A stretch of 64,000 nt of DNA from Rhodoferax antarcticus ANT.BR (GCF_001938565.1 NZ_MSYM01000011.1:248001-312000), one strand, 5' to 3'. Shown: positions 52,209 through 61,951, numbered from the stretch's first letter. Notes: generated by a model from the letters alone, not told the origin. Made by a program: numbers and translations.

Positions 52209-52882
52209 CAACGCATCAAGACATTGAGAATCACCGGGCTTCGGGGTCGTGGCGGGTGCTTGAGCGGATGGCGAGCGAGATGGTGGATGACGCCGCTGCC
52301 GCAGCGAAGACTGAGTTTTGCCCTCTTTTGGGTGGAGGGACAAGGCTAATGCTCAGTTTGGGGCACCGTATCAGCGACGGCATCGATCTTTTTGTTCGGG
52401 ACCCGCAATGGTTGGGCTACCTGACCCCGCGGCTCAATGACCGCTTTGAAGACCAAATCGACGCATACGATGAAGGTGCGACGTCGCTGAAAATCAAATT
52501 GCCGCAGGGTGAGATTGACTTCATTGTGAGTATGTCTTTGCTCGGCTTACCTAGTGAGCAGTCATCAGAATGCCTGTTTGACTTGGAACCGGTTGCCGAG
52601 GTTTTGGCAAAGAAGCTGTTCTACCGAGGTTGGGCGCTGACACCGAGGGACTTGTTTGATTGGTGGTCCATAGAGGCCCATTTGGCGGCCGATGAGGTGT
52701 TGATGCCACAAATCGCCAAGCTGATCCAGGGGCGTGTAAGCAATATTGTCCAGGCGCTCACTCAAATGCGGGCTTCCGGTGTTGCTGCGGTGGTTTGGCA
52801 GCAGATTCGCGCGCCGGACATTCCCAAGTTCTCTGAAACTATTGATTGGGCCGAAAACCGATTGAACGAGTTGCGCACCTAA
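52205..52882 (+). CDS. AbiEii/AbiGii-like nucleotidyltransferase
   Basis: This 225-residue protein carries the DNA-polymerase-beta-type motif GGGTRLMLSLGHRISDGIDL with F following, close to the AbiEii pattern GGTALxLxxxHRxSxDIDxF. The later segment FDLEPVAEVLAKKLFYRGWA, then LTPRDLFDWW, is also typical. Such enzymes add nucleotides to targets such as tRNA, and AbiEii acts as an abortive-infection toxin. It is convergent with fliE; the stops overlap. Confidence 0.72.
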   Translation: MTTHQDIENHRASGSWRVLERMASEMVDDAAAAAKTEFCPLLGGGTRLMLSLGHRISDGIDLFVRDPQWLGYLTPRLNDRFEDQIDAYDEGATSLKIKLPQGEIDFIVSMSLLGLPSEQSSECLFDLEPVAEVLAKKLFYRGWALTPRDLFDWWSIEAHLAADEVLMPQIAKLIQGRVSNIVQALTQMRASGVAAVVWQQIRAPDIPKFSETIDWAENRLNELRT

Positions 52883-53196
52883 ACCTGCATATTCATGATG
52901 TCGGTATAAGCCTGCACCATGCGGTTGCGCACATGCAGCGTGGCTTGGAAGCCGATTTGGGCTTTCTGCATGGCCACCATGGTTTCTTCCAGGCTGACCT
53001 TGGGGTTTTCCAACTGAACTTCGCGCTGCAGGCGGGTGGAGGTCTTTTGTGCGGCGCTGACAGAGCCCAGCGCACTTTTCAGCGCACCGGAAAAACCGTC
53101 TGATTCGGCGCCAGTGACTTGACCCGTAGCCCGCCCGCCGGTCAAGTTGGGCCGAAGGCCGACCGGCATGGTGTTGGGAGTGAGTCTGAGGTCCAT
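52879..53196 (-). CDS. fliE: MS ring-rod junction protein FliE
   Basis: This 105-residue protein links the MS ring and rod. The C-terminal FliE pattern is VSLEETMVAMQKAQIGFQAT, then LHVRNRMVQAYTDIMNMQV. The ATG at 53196 is preferred over the TTG at 53226. It is divergent from fliF, as in E. coli, with a 158-base shared region. Confidence 0.94.
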   Translation of the reverse strand: MDLRLTPNTMPVGLRPNLTGGRATGQVTGAESDGFSGALKSALGSVSAAQKTSTRLQREVQLENPKVSLEETMVAMQKAQIGFQATLHVRNRMVQAYTDIMNMQV

Positions 53197-53354
53197 GGCG
53201 TGAATACTAGCAACGCCACTGACCAAACATAAATTTGAAGTGAGGGGTAAAAACCGCTCTTATCGAACTCATGTTTTTGGGGGCGTGTCAAATAATCATC
53301 CGCATCCGAGTTGCGATACACCCTGTATTGAGCACCCATTAACGGAAGAACCCC
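53197..53354. promoter_or_regulatory. divergent fliE/fliF promoter region
   Basis: CGTGTCAAATAAT (53284-53296) provides an AT-rich -10 (AATAAT) 58 bases before fliF with no -35; the same 13 bases occur upstream of fliL. On the minus strand the complement gives TTGACA, a possible -35 for fliE, with CGATAA about 20 bases on. Activator dependence (FlhDC) is inferred. Confidence 0.4.
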
Positions 53355-55052
53355 ATGCCTGCCGCCATTGCACTGCCAGCCATCTCTGTGAACCCCAGCA
53401 TCAGCCAGCGCTTGGCTGCGCTGGATCAGGGCCAAAAATTGCGTTTGGCCGTGGGCATTGTGCTGTTTGTGGTGATTGGCGTTGTCGGGCTGGTGATGGG
53501 GCGCCAGGCCGAGTGGCGTGTGCTGTATGCCAATTTGGCTGAAAAAGACGGTGGCGCCATCGTGGCGCAGCTGACCACCATGAACGTGCCTTATAAATAT
53601 GCCGATGGCGGCGGTGCCATTTTGGTGCCTGCCGACAAGGTGTATGACACCCGCTTGAAGCTGGCATCTCAAGGCTTGCCCAAGGGTACGGTCACAGGTT
53701 ATGAGTTGATGGACACAGCCAGCCGCTTTGGCATGACCCAGTTCCAAGAGCGTTTGACCTTTCAGCGCGGGCTCGAAGGCGAGCTGACGCGCTCTATCCA
53801 AGCGTTGGCGTCAGTGGCCAGTGCCCGGGTACATTTGGCGCTGCCGAATCAAAATGGGTTTTTCCGCGAGCAGCAAAAGCCCTCCGCCTCAGTGGTGGTG
53901 GGCATGAACGCTGGGCGCTCGCTGGACCGTGGGCAGCTCGCCGGCATCATCCACCTGGTGTCCTCCAGCGTGCCAGAGATGGACCCAAAATCGGTCAGCG
54001 TGCTGGATGACACTGGTAAATTGCTCTCCACCCCGCCAGAGGGCGATATGGGCATGGGCGGTGATGCCCAGCAGTTGCAGCATGTTCAGCAGTTGGAGCA
54101 GTTGTACACCAAGCGTATTCTGGACATTTTGGAGCCGGTGGTTGGGCGCCAAAACGTACGTGCCCAGGTGACCGCCGAGCTGGATTTCTCGCAAACCGAG
54201 TCCACCTCTGAGCTGTTCACGCCGAATCAGACACCCGATGCCACTGCCATCCGCAGCCAGCAGTTGATGGAAAGCACCACCGCTAACTCTGGCCTGGCCA
54301 CCGGTGTGCCGGGCGCAGTGACCAACCAGCCGCCAGGGCCAACGGAGGCGCCTATCAACGGCGCAGCGCAAACACCCGTAGCAGCCAATGGCGTTAACGC
54401 CACAGTCGGCGGGGTTGGTCGCAAAGAGTCGATCATCAATTACGAGGTTGACAAAACTGTGCGCGTGGTGCGGGGTAGCACCGGCATGGTCAAGCGCATT
54501 AGCGCCGCGGTGGTGCTCAATCACCAAACCAACACCGACGCCAAGGGCAAAACCACCACCGTGCCGCTGACCGACGAGCAGCTGGCCAAAATGACCACCC
54601 TGGTGCGCGAAACCATTGGTTTCAGCCAGGAGCGGGGCGACTCGGTGAACGTGGTTAACGCGCCCTTCACCACGGAAAAAGTCACGCCAGTGGATGTGCC
54701 GGTGTGGCAACAACCCGAAATGCTGGACTTGGCCCGCAGCATTGCCTGGCCAGTGGGGACGCTTCTCTTTGGTGCTTTGGTGCTGCTGGGGGCTATTCGC
54801 CCTGCGCTTAAAGTTATGGCGCAGCCGGTGCCAGCGCGCGCCGGGTATGCCACAGCGGGTGGTGCTCTGGATGCAATTGAATCAGACGAGCTGGCCCGGC
54901 CCTTGCTGGCGGGTCCGTCGGTCAGTAGCCTGTCCATGGAGCCTAGCCCGAGCGACCTGGCGCTGGAAGAGGCCCGAAAATTAACCCGTGACAACCCTGC
55001 TGCAGTCGCTAACATTGTCAAAACCTGGATCAGCGGCGAGGCGTCGGCCTGA
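53355..55052 (+). CDS. fliF: MS-ring protein FliF
   Basis: This 565-residue inner-membrane ring protein has an N-terminal membrane helix (LAVGIVLFVVIGVVGLVMGR) and the ring-building motifs MTQFQERLTFQRGLEGELTR and ARVHLALPNQNGFFREQQKP. A second helix lies near residue 465 (WPVGTLLFGALVLLGAI). The C-terminal FliG-binding peptide is NPAAVANIVKTWIS. Length fits the family. Confidence 0.96.
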   Translation: MPAAIALPAISVNPSISQRLAALDQGQKLRLAVGIVLFVVIGVVGLVMGRQAEWRVLYANLAEKDGGAIVAQLTTMNVPYKYADGGGAILVPADKVYDTRLKLASQGLPKGTVTGYELMDTASRFGMTQFQERLTFQRGLEGELTRSIQALASVASARVHLALPNQNGFFREQQKPSASVVVGMNAGRSLDRGQLAGIIHLVSSSVPEMDPKSVSVLDDTGKLLSTPPEGDMGMGGDAQQLQHVQQLEQLYTKRILDILEPVVGRQNVRAQVTAELDFSQTESTSELFTPNQTPDATAIRSQQLMESTTANSGLATGVPGAVTNQPPGPTEAPINGAAQTPVAANGVNATVGGVGRKESIINYEVDKTVRVVRGSTGMVKRISAAVVLNHQTNTDAKGKTTTVPLTDEQLAKMTTLVRETIGFSQERGDSVNVVNAPFTTEKVTPVDVPVWQQPEMLDLARSIAWPVGTLLFGALVLLGAIRPALKVMAQPVPARAGYATAGGALDAIESDELARPLLAGPSVSSLSMEPSPSDLALEEARKLTRDNPAAVANIVKTWISGEASA

Positions 55053-55099
55053 TGGTGAAGCCCGCCCAACGCAAGGCACTGAACGGGGGAACGTAAAAC

Positions 55100-56098
55100 A
55101 TGTCGCAAACTGACGGTCTGGAAGATGCAGCCATCCTGATGATGTCTCTGGGTGAAGCCGAGGCCTCAGAGGTGTTCAAGCACCTGTCGCCCAAAGAGGT
55201 GCAAAAGCTGGGCGAGGCCATTGCCAAAACCAAAACCATCACCCGTGAGCGTGTCATCGAGGTGGTGGACAAGTTCACTGGCATTGCCGCTGCGCAAAGC
55301 TTGCTGGTATCCAACTCAGGCGACTATGTGCGTTCTGTGCTTAGGCGTGCGCTGGGTGACGACAAAGCCGCGCTGCTGATTGACCGCATCTTGCAGGGTG
55401 GCGACGTCTCAGGTATCGAAAGCCTGAAGTGGATGGAGCCCGCCAGCGTGGCAGAGTTGCTGCGCAATGAGCACCCGCAGATCATCGCGGCCATTCTGGT
55501 GCATCTGGACTTTGACCAGGCGGCTGACATTCTGAAATTTTTCAATGAGCGCCAGCGCAATGAGGTGATGCTGCGCGTGGCCACCATGGAGGGTATCCAG
55601 CCCTCGGCGCTGAAAGACCTGAATGAAGTGTTGTTCAAGGTGCTGGCGGGTGGCGACAAGATGCGCAAGTCATCCTTGGGCGGCGTCAAGACAGCGGCAG
55701 AGATGATTAATCTGATGGGCACCGCGATTGAAGGCACGGTGATTGAGTCCATTCGCAACCATGACGCAGACCTGGCGCAGAAGATCATGGACAAGATGTT
55801 TGTCTTTGACGACGTGATCAAACTCGACGACAAGTCTATCCAGACGGTGCTGAAAGAAGTGTCAAGCGACGTGCTGATCGTCGCGCTCAAAGGGGCGCAA
55901 CCCGAGCTCAAGGAGAAGTTTCTCTCCAATATGTCGACGCGGGCGGCCGAGTCGCTGCGCGAAGACCTGGAGTCACGCGGGCCGATGCGCCTGTCCGAAG
56001 TGGAGGCGCAGCAAAAAGAAATTCTCAAGACCGTGCGGCGTCTGGCCGACGAAGGCGTCATCGTCATTGGCGGTGGTGCAGATGATGCGATGGTCTAG
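55100..56098 (+). CDS. fliG: rotor switch protein FliG
   Basis: This 332-residue C-ring protein has the N-terminal FliF-binding domain (DAAILMMSLGEAEASEVFKH), the EHPQ motif in LRNEHPQIIAAILVHLDFDQ, and the middle helices. The charged C-terminal helix that contacts MotA is ELKEKFLSNMSTRAAESLRE, then DLESRGPMRLSEVEAQQKEI. It follows fliF by 47 bases. Confidence 0.97.
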   Translation: MSQTDGLEDAAILMMSLGEAEASEVFKHLSPKEVQKLGEAIAKTKTITRERVIEVVDKFTGIAAAQSLLVSNSGDYVRSVLRRALGDDKAALLIDRILQGGDVSGIESLKWMEPASVAELLRNEHPQIIAAILVHLDFDQAADILKFFNERQRNEVMLRVATMEGIQPSALKDLNEVLFKVLAGGDKMRKSSLGGVKTAAEMINLMGTAIEGTVIESIRNHDADLAQKIMDKMFVFDDVIKLDDKSIQTVLKEVSSDVLIVALKGAQPELKEKFLSNMSTRAAESLREDLESRGPMRLSEVEAQQKEILKTVRRLADEGVIVIGGGADDAMV

Positions 56099-56100
56099 CC

Positions 56101-56796
56101 ATGCGGAATTACGCGCGTTTTATCCCTGGTGAAGAAATTGATGCGGTTGAGCAGTGGCAGTTTGGCTCAATTAATACGGCTGCCCAATTGCTGGCTGCCC
56201 GGGTCAAGGCGCGTGAGGTAGAAGAATCGACTGTTCAGACCGAGTCGCAGATGCAGCAGGTGTATCAAGACGGTTATGCGGCCGGCCTGGAGCAGGGCAA
56301 GCTGCAGGCGCAGGCTGAAGCGCAACGCCAGATACAAGCATTCACAGACAACCAGGCGCAAGAAGCTGCCGCCAGATTCGCTGAATTTTTTGCGGCGGCG
56401 CAGCGCGGGTTGGATGCCGCTGAACAAGCGATGGCGCAGGGCGTGCTGTCACTGTCTTGCGAACTGGCACGCCAAGTTTTGCGCCATGAGCTGATCGTCA
56501 ACCCGCAAGTGGTCATGCCGGTGCTGAGCGAGGCCATTGGTCTGCTGGGCACCGAGTTCAAAACCGCGGTGGTCAAGCTGAACCCCCAAGACCTGGCGGT
56601 GCTGGGCGAGCAAATCCAGGCAGACTTTGCCGGTATGGGTCTGAGCCTGCGTGCTGACGCGGATGTGCTGCCGGGTGGCTGCCTGGTCGAGTCTGCGGGC
56701 TGTGTGATTGATGGAACGCTACAAAAAAGATGGCAAAGAGCCATCGCTACGCTTGGGCTAAGCAGTGTTTGGGAGGTAGCTGATGAACCAGCTTGA
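56101..56796 (+). CDS. fliH: flagellar export ATPase regulator FliH
   Basis: This 231-residue protein is a stalk-like regulator of FliI. It has a conserved aromatic start ([20 protein letters not shown]), a long coiled-coil with GLEQG repeats ([20 protein letters not shown]), and a C-terminal domain with [20 protein letters not shown]. It overlaps fliI by 14 bases. Confidence 0.93.
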   Translation: MRNYARFIPGEEIDAVEQWQFGSINTAAQLLAARVKAREVEESTVQTESQMQQVYQDGYAAGLEQGKLQAQAEAQRQIQAFTDNQAQEAAARFAEFFAAAQRGLDAAEQAMAQGVLSLSCELARQVLRHELIVNPQVVMPVLSEAIGLLGTEFKTAVVKLNPQDLAVLGEQIQADFAGMGLSLRADADVLPGGCLVESAGCVIDGTLQKRWQRAIATLGLSSVWEVADEPA

Positions 56797-58198
56797 CGCC
56801 ACCCTCAAGTGGTCCAATTTTTTGACCGATGCACAGAAAAGGGTGGAAACTGGCACCCAACTGGAGATGCGCGGTACGCTGACGCGCTTGGCCGGTTTGG
56901 TGCTTGAAGCGGTAGGCATTCGGGTGCCGGTGGGTTCGCAGTGCTGGATTCGCTCCAAATCGCAGCCACCGGTGTTGACTGAGGTGGTGGGGTTTTCCGG
57001 CGACCGCGCCTTTTTGATGCCTGCGGGCGATGTGCATGGCCTGTCCAGTGGCGCCAGTGTGGAGCCCGCGCCCGCCTATGTGGTGGTGCCCCGTCTCGGT
57101 GAGCGCCGCCAGACCGATCGGGTGCGTACCCTGGGCGTGCTGCTTCTGCCGCTGGGCGAGGGGTTGCTGGGCCGGGTGGTCGACGCGCATGGCGCGCCGA
57201 TGGATTACAAAGGGCCGTTGCAAAACGTGAGCTCTGTCCCGCTGGACCGAAAACCCATCAACGCCATGGACCGCGCCCCGGTGCGCGAAACCCTGGACAC
57301 CGGCATCCGCGCCATTAACGCCTTGCTTACCGTGGGGCGGGGTCAACGGCTCGGCCTGTTTGCCGGATCAGGCGTGGGTAAAAGTGTGTTGATGGGCATG
57401 ATGGCGCGCTATACCCAGGCGGATGTGATTGTGGTCGGGTTGATTGGTGAGCGCGGTCGCGAGGTCAAGGAATTCATTGAAGACATTCTGGGCGATGAGG
57501 GTCGCGCCCGCTCGGTGGTGGTAGCCGCGCCAGCGGATGCGCCGCCGCTGTTGCGCATGCAAGGTGCCGCTTACGCCACCGCTGTGGCGGAGAGCTTTCG
57601 TGACAAAGGCAAGCATGTGCTGCTGCTGATGGATTCGCTCACCCGCTACGCCATGGCGCAACGCGAGATTGCGCTGGCCATTGGCGAGCCGCCCGCCACC
57701 AAAGGCTATCCGCCGTCGTGCTTTGCCAAGATGCCGCAATTGGTGGAGCGCAGTGGCAACGGGCTGCACGGTATTGGGTCGATCACCGCTTTTTATACCG
57801 TGCTGTCGGAGGGGGACGATCAGCAGGACCCGATTGCCGACGCAGCGCGCGCTATTTTGGATGGTCACATCGTGCTGTCACGTTCTCTGGCTGAGGCTGG
57901 GCACTTTCCGGCCATTGACATTGAGCAGTCTGCCTCGCGGGTGATGCACAACGTGGCGTCGCGTGAGCATTTTGAGCTGGCGCGCAATTTCAAGGCCACT
58001 TACTCGCGCTATGAAAAAGCGCGAGATCTGGTGCAGATCGGTGCCTACGCGAGCGGCTCAGACCCGGCCCTGGACGAAGCCATTGCCCTGCATGAGCCGA
58101 TGATTCAATTTCTGCAGCAGGACATGTTTGAGGCCGCGCCCATGGCTGCGAGTCTGGATGGTATGCGTGACGCCCTGACCCCGGTGAGCAGAAAGTAG
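56783..58198 (+). CDS. fliI: flagellar export ATPase FliI
   Basis: This 471-residue F1-like ATPase energises export. Walker A is [17 protein letters not shown], Walker B is [20 protein letters not shown]. Family segments [18 protein letters not shown] and [20 protein letters not shown] are present. It stands between fliH and fliJ in the fliFGHIJK operon. Confidence 0.97.
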   Translation: MNQLDATLKWSNFLTDAQKRVETGTQLEMRGTLTRLAGLVLEAVGIRVPVGSQCWIRSKSQPPVLTEVVGFSGDRAFLMPAGDVHGLSSGASVEPAPAYVVVPRLGERRQTDRVRTLGVLLLPLGEGLLGRVVDAHGAPMDYKGPLQNVSSVPLDRKPINAMDRAPVRETLDTGIRAINALLTVGRGQRLGLFAGSGVGKSVLMGMMARYTQADVIVVGLIGERGREVKEFIEDILGDEGRARSVVVAAPADAPPLLRMQGAAYATAVAESFRDKGKHVLLLMDSLTRYAMAQREIALAIGEPPATKGYPPSCFAKMPQLVERSGNGLHGIGSITAFYTVLSEGDDQQDPIADAARAILDGHIVLSRSLAEAGHFPAIDIEQSASRVMHNVASREHFELARNFKATYSRYEKARDLVQIGAYASGSDPALDEAIALHEPMIQFLQQDMFEAAPMAASLDGMRDALTPVSRK

Positions 58199-58202
58199 CA
58201 CT

Positions 58203-58667
58203 ATGACTCACCGAAGCGGCTTGTTACTTGCCATCGATCTAGCCACTGCCCGGCGCGATGAGGCGCAGACGCAGCTGCAGAGAAACCAGCACGCAGAAGC
58301 CTTTGCGCAAGACCAGATGCATCAATTGCAGCAATACGCCCAGGAAACCGAACAACGCTGGATGCAGGGTGCACAGGTCAGCGCATCGCCCGAGATGCTG
58401 CGCCATCATTACCAATTCATGTCGCGGTTGAACCAGGCGGTTCAACTGCAAGACGGCGTGCTAGCCAGTAACCGGCAGCGCGTGGACGCGGCGCGCCAAG
58501 TGCTGCTCAGCGCCGAATTTCGGCTGATGAGTTTCAAACAGGTCGTGGCCACCCGGCAGGGCAGCATTAACCAAGCACGCCAGCGCCAGGAACAAAAGCA
58601 GATGGACGAATTTGCCAGCCAGCAATCACAGCGCCAACAGCGCCTTCAAGCGGAGAATGAAACATGA
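58203..58667 (+). CDS. fliJ: flagellar export protein FliJ
   Basis: This 154-residue coiled-coil protein fits between FliI and FlhA in the export machine. It is rich in Gln, Ala and charged residues (ATARRDEAQTQLQRNQHAEA; RFM-type end in QQSQRQQRLQAENET). Sequence conservation is low, and position after fliI supports the call. It overlaps fliK by four bases. Confidence 0.88.
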   Translation: MTHRSGLLLAIDLATARRDEAQTQLQRNQHAEAFAQDQMHQLQQYAQETEQRWMQGAQVSASPEMLRHHYQFMSRLNQAVQLQDGVLASNRQRVDAARQVLLSAEFRLMSFKQVVATRQGSINQARQRQEQKQMDEFASQQSQRQQRLQAENET

Positions 58668-59818
58668 CGATCGAAACAACCCGTGCCCCGGAGGGTGCCA
58701 AGAACGCGTCTACGGGGGCCAACCGCGCCACTGCATCGGCTCGCGTGGGTGCTGCAGGTGCGCCAGGGGACGCCGCTGCCGGTGGAGGGTTTGCTGGTTT
58801 GATGAGTTTGTTGTCAGCATCGGATGCCCCGGCTGAGGCTGGAGATGGCATTCTGGGCGGAGCTGATGCGGCTCTGGTGGCGTCTGATATGCCAGAAGAT
58901 AAAGAGAAAAATGTGCCTCTAGTCCTTGATTTACAAGCGCTGATAGCTCCTAATTTAATACCTGATGCGCTGCCAGCAGCGCCTGCGGATACAGCAGTGC
59001 GCCCAGGCTCAGCCAGCGCACTTTTGGCCACGCAGCTCGCGTCCAAGTCACGTGCTGCTTCCGAGACCAAGCTTGATCTTGGCGATGCTGGCTCAAAGCC
59101 TGCCGCTGGAAACACCGATGTGGCAACCTTGCTGGGCCATCGCCGGGCGTCACAGTCACACGCCGCTGTTCAGGCGCAAGCGGAACTTCGCCAGGCCAGC
59201 TTGCAGCCGGGCCATCAACCCGCTTTGGCGGCACTGGATGCCAGTCGCGCAACGCCGATCCTGCTAAACGCTGCTGTGTTGCCGGGCTCGGCAGACCCTC
59301 GGGCGAACAGGCCAGCCACCGGGCAACCACGCTCCGGTCTGGAAGGTGCTCTGGGCGGCACCGTAGGCGGTCGGCTGGGCATCAGCCCCACGTATGAAGT
59401 GGCCGCAGCGTCTGCCGTGGTGGCAGAGGGTGCGGTGGCAGAAACCGTGAGTTATTGGGCGACCAATGGCGTGCAAAGCGCCGAGCTGACGCTGGACGGC
59501 TTGGGTGATGAGCCGGTGGAAGTAAGGATCTCGGTGGACGGTGACGAAGCGCAGATTGACTTCAGAAGCAATATGCCCGAAGTGCGTCAGGTGCTGGAGA
59601 GTGCGTCTGCGCAGCTCAAGGCCATGCTGTCGAGCGAGGGTTTGCAATTGACCGGTATGTCAGTTGGCACCTCTGGCCGGGGCGGCGCCCAGGACAATGG
59701 TCGCCAACCCAGGCCAGGCGCGCGCCAGACCACGCTGGTGTCTGTGGAGCCCGCGCGGGCCAGCAGCACGCGGGTGGCCAACGCCGCCGTTGGGCAAGCG
59801 CTTGACCTGTACGTCTGA
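58664..59818 (+). CDS. fliK: hook-length control protein FliK
   Basis: This 384-residue secreted ruler has a low-complexity N-terminal part and a C-terminal hook-length domain. The latter includes VQSAELTLDGLGDEPVEVRI, then SVDGDEAQIDFRSNMPEVRQ and LESASAQLKAMLSSEGLQLT. A dispersed-repeat copy (58906-58960) is read in frame and encodes KNVPLVLDLQALIAPNLI in the ruler part. Any length change there would affect hook length in principle. Confidence 0.9.
   Translation: MTIETTRAPEGAKNASTGANRATASARVGAAGAPGDAAAGGGFAGLMSLLSASDAPAEAGDGILGGADAALVASDMPEDKEKNVPLVLDLQALIAPNLIPDALPAAPADTAVRPGSASALLATQLASKSRAASETKLDLGDAGSKPAAGNTDVATLLGHRRASQSHAAVQAQAELRQASLQPGHQPALAALDASRATPILLNAAVLPGSADPRANRPATGQPRSGLEGALGGTVGGRLGISPTYEVAAASAVVAEGAVAETVSYWATNGVQSAELTLDGLGDEPVEVRISVDGDEAQIDFRSNMPEVRQVLESASAQLKAMLSSEGLQLTGMSVGTSGRGGAQDNGRQPRPGARQTTLVSVEPARASSTRVANAAVGQALDLYV
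58906..58960 (+). repeat. dispersed palindromic repeat inside fliK
   Basis: GAAAAATGTGCCTCTAGTCC, then TTGATTTACAAGCGC and TGATAGCTCCTAATTTAATA. It is read in frame within the unconserved N-terminal half of FliK and is more AT-rich than the gene around it. Confidence 0.6.
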
Positions 59819-59885
59819 CGTTAGACTCACTAGCAGGACAGATGTGCTGTCGTTGGGCCGCTTATCTGTGGATCACGACAACCAC

Positions 59886-59898
59886 CGTGTCAAATAAT
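59886..59898 (+). promoter_or_regulatory. candidate -10 element upstream of fliL
   Basis: CGTGTCAAATAAT, identical to the 13 bases upstream of fliF, lies 30 bases before the fliL GTG. AATAAT may serve as the -10; no -35 match is seen. The 110-base gap after fliK makes a separate fliLMNOPQR promoter plausible. Confidence 0.4.
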
Positions 59899-59928
59899 GC
59901 CCTTGTCTAACGTATCCAAGGAACCATC

Positions 59929-60513
59929 GTGGCCACCAAACCTGAAGTAGCCGAGGCAGTAGTCGCCAAGCCCGCTAAAAGCAAGAAGATGTTGATCATC
60001 ATCATTGCTGCGGTAGTTGTGCTTGCACTGGGCGGCGGCGGTGCGTTTTTGTACATCAGCAAACAACGCGCGGCAGCCGCAGCGGCTTTTGAAGACGAAG
60101 GGGGCGGCGAGTCTGTTGCGAATGCCGCGGGCTCTCACGACGATAAAAAGACATTGCCGGCGTACCTGCCGATGGACAACATGGTGGTGAATCTGGCCGA
60201 CGAAGGCGGCGATCGAGTGGCGCAGGTAGGCATCACGCTGCAATTGCGGGACGCCAAGGCGTCAGAGATCGTCAAGGCGTATATGCCAATCATTCGCAGC
60301 AGTGTGCTGATGCTGTTGTCGCAGCGCACAGCGGTCGAGCTGCTGTCTGCCGAAGGCAAGCAAAAGCTGATCGAGGATATTTTGCTGGAAGCGTCCCGGC
60401 CTTTTGGCGGCGGTAGCGAAGCGGAGCCAGAGCCGGGTAAAAAGGTGCGCAAAAAGGCCAAGGTGGAGTACCCGGTGGTGGGTGTGTTGTTTTCCAGCTT
60501 GATCGTTCAGTAA
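59929..60513 (+). CDS. fliL: flagellar stator-associated protein FliL
   Basis: This 194-residue membrane protein has a basic start, one helix (MLIIIIAAVVVLALGGGGAF), and a periplasmic domain with YLPMDNMVVNLADEGGDRVA and ELLSAEGKQKLIEDILLEA. It ends VVGVLFSSLIVQ. A GTG start at 59929 after AAGGA is used. FliL assists stator function. It precedes fliM by 15 bases. Confidence 0.92.
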   Translation: MATKPEVAEAVVAKPAKSKKMLIIIIAAVVVLALGGGGAFLYISKQRAAAAAAFEDEGGGESVANAAGSHDDKKTLPAYLPMDNMVVNLADEGGDRVAQVGITLQLRDAKASEIVKAYMPIIRSSVLMLLSQRTAVELLSAEGKQKLIEDILLEASRPFGGGSEAEPEPGKKVRKKAKVEYPVVGVLFSSLIVQ

Positions 60514-60528
60514 AGTGTTGGCCTAGCC

Positions 60529-61533
60529 ATGAGTGAATCTTTCCTATCGCAAGAAGAAGTTGACGCACTGCTGGAAGGCGTTACCGGCGAGAGTCAGAAG
60601 CTCGCCGAGGAGGTTGCCGAAAGCGGCGAGGTTCGCGCCTATAACATTTCCAGCCAAGAGCGCATCGTGCGTGGGCGCATGCCCACCATGGAAATTGTCA
60701 ATGAGCGATTTGCCCGCAACCTGCGCGTCGGGCTGTTCAACTTTGTCCGCCGCAGCCCGGAGATTTCAGTAGGCCCGGTGACGGTGCAGCGCTACAGCGC
60801 CTTCTTGCGTGAACTGGCGGTGCCTACCAATTTCAATATCGTGGCGATACGCCCGCTGCGCGGTAGCGGCATGATTGTGTGTGAGCCGGCGCTGGTGTTT
60901 GGCGTGATCGAGTCGCTTTATGGCGGCATTGGCAAGTTTCAAACCCGCATTGAAGGGCGTGATTTTTCTGCCACCGAGCAGCGGGTGATCAACCGGCTGG
61001 TGGATGTGATCACCGACGAATACAAGAAAGCCTGGGTTGGCATCTACCCGCTGGAGCTGGATTACCAGCGCTCGGAGATGCAACCGCAGTTTGCCAACAT
61101 TGCCACGCCGAGCGAAATCGTGGTGTCGACCTCGTTTCAACTCGAAATTGGTGAAATCGCTGGCGCTATTCACTTTTGCATGCCCTATGCCACGCTGGAG
61201 CCGATCCGCGATGTGTTGTACTCGTCAACGCAAGGTGACTCGATGGAGGTGGACAGGCGATGGGTGAACGTGCTGACGCAGGAAATTCAGGCTGCTGAAG
61301 TGGTGCTGGTCGCTGAGCTGGCACACGCTGACGCCACGGTGGAGCAGTTGCTGGCGATGAAACCGGGTGATTTCATTGAACTCGATCGCCAGCCGCGCAT
61401 TCAGGCCAAGGTGGATGGCGTACCGCTTTTTGAGTGTCAATACGGTACTCACAATGCAAAATATGCTCTCAAAATTGACAGATGTTTGAGGAGCAATGAC
61501 CTCAACTGGAAAGGTGAACGACATGTCAACTGA
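60529..61533 (+). CDS. fliM: rotor switch protein FliM
   Basis: This 334-residue C-ring protein has the CheY-P-binding N-terminal peptide FLSQEEVDALLEGV. The middle domain follows (RMPTMEIVNERFARNLRVGL, then GSGMIVCEPALVFGVIESLY and GG). The C-terminal SpoA domain is FIELDRQPRIQAKVDGVPLF. It overlaps fliN by 11 bases. Confidence 0.97.
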   Translation: MSESFLSQEEVDALLEGVTGESQKLAEEVAESGEVRAYNISSQERIVRGRMPTMEIVNERFARNLRVGLFNFVRRSPEISVGPVTVQRYSAFLRELAVPTNFNIVAIRPLRGSGMIVCEPALVFGVIESLYGGIGKFQTRIEGRDFSATEQRVINRLVDVITDEYKKAWVGIYPLELDYQRSEMQPQFANIATPSEIVVSTSFQLEIGEIAGAIHFCMPYATLEPIRDVLYSSTQGDSMEVDRRWVNVLTQEIQAAEVVLVAELAHADATVEQLLAMKPGDFIELDRQPRIQAKVDGVPLFECQYGTHNAKYALKIDRCLRSNDLNWKGERHVN

Positions 61534-61951
61534 CGACAAACCCGCTGAAGACGACGGCCTGGCCGACTGGGCCGAGGCCCTGCTGGAGCAAAAGGCCGCA
61601 GACGCCACGCCCGAACCTGGCGGAGTTCTGTCAGAAGATCACTCGCGCTCGTTTTCATCCTCTGGCAGCAACAACGATATTCCTATCAATGACATCAACC
61701 GCGTGCTGGATATTCCGGTGCTGCTGTCGGTGGAATTGGGCCGCACCAAGGTGCCGATCAAGCACATTCTGCAACTCGGTCAGGGTTCGGTGGTGGAGCT
61801 GGACGCACTGGCGGGTGAGCCCATGGATGTACTGGTGAACGGCTACCTGATCGCGCAGGGCGAGGTGGTGGTGGTGAACGACAAGTTTGGTATCCGCCTG
61901 ACCGATGTGGTGACGCCTTCAGAGCGCCTGCGCCGGGTTAGCAAAGGCTAG
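61523..61951 (+). CDS. fliN: rotor switch protein FliN
   Basis: This 142-residue C-ring protein has an acidic N-terminal extension and a C-terminal SpoA domain: DIPVLLSVELGRTKVPIKHI, then LQLGQGSVVELDALAGEPMD and VLVNGYLIAQGEVVVVNDKF, ending GIRLTDVVTPSERL. The ATG at 61523 with AAAGGTG upstream is preferred over 61496, which would overlap fliM more deeply. Confidence 0.95.
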   Translation: MSTDDKPAEDDGLADWAEALLEQKAADATPEPGGVLSEDHSRSFSSSGSNNDIPINDINRVLDIPVLLSVELGRTKVPIKHILQLGQGSVVELDALAGEPMDVLVNGYLIAQGEVVVVNDKFGIRLTDVVTPSERLRRVSKG

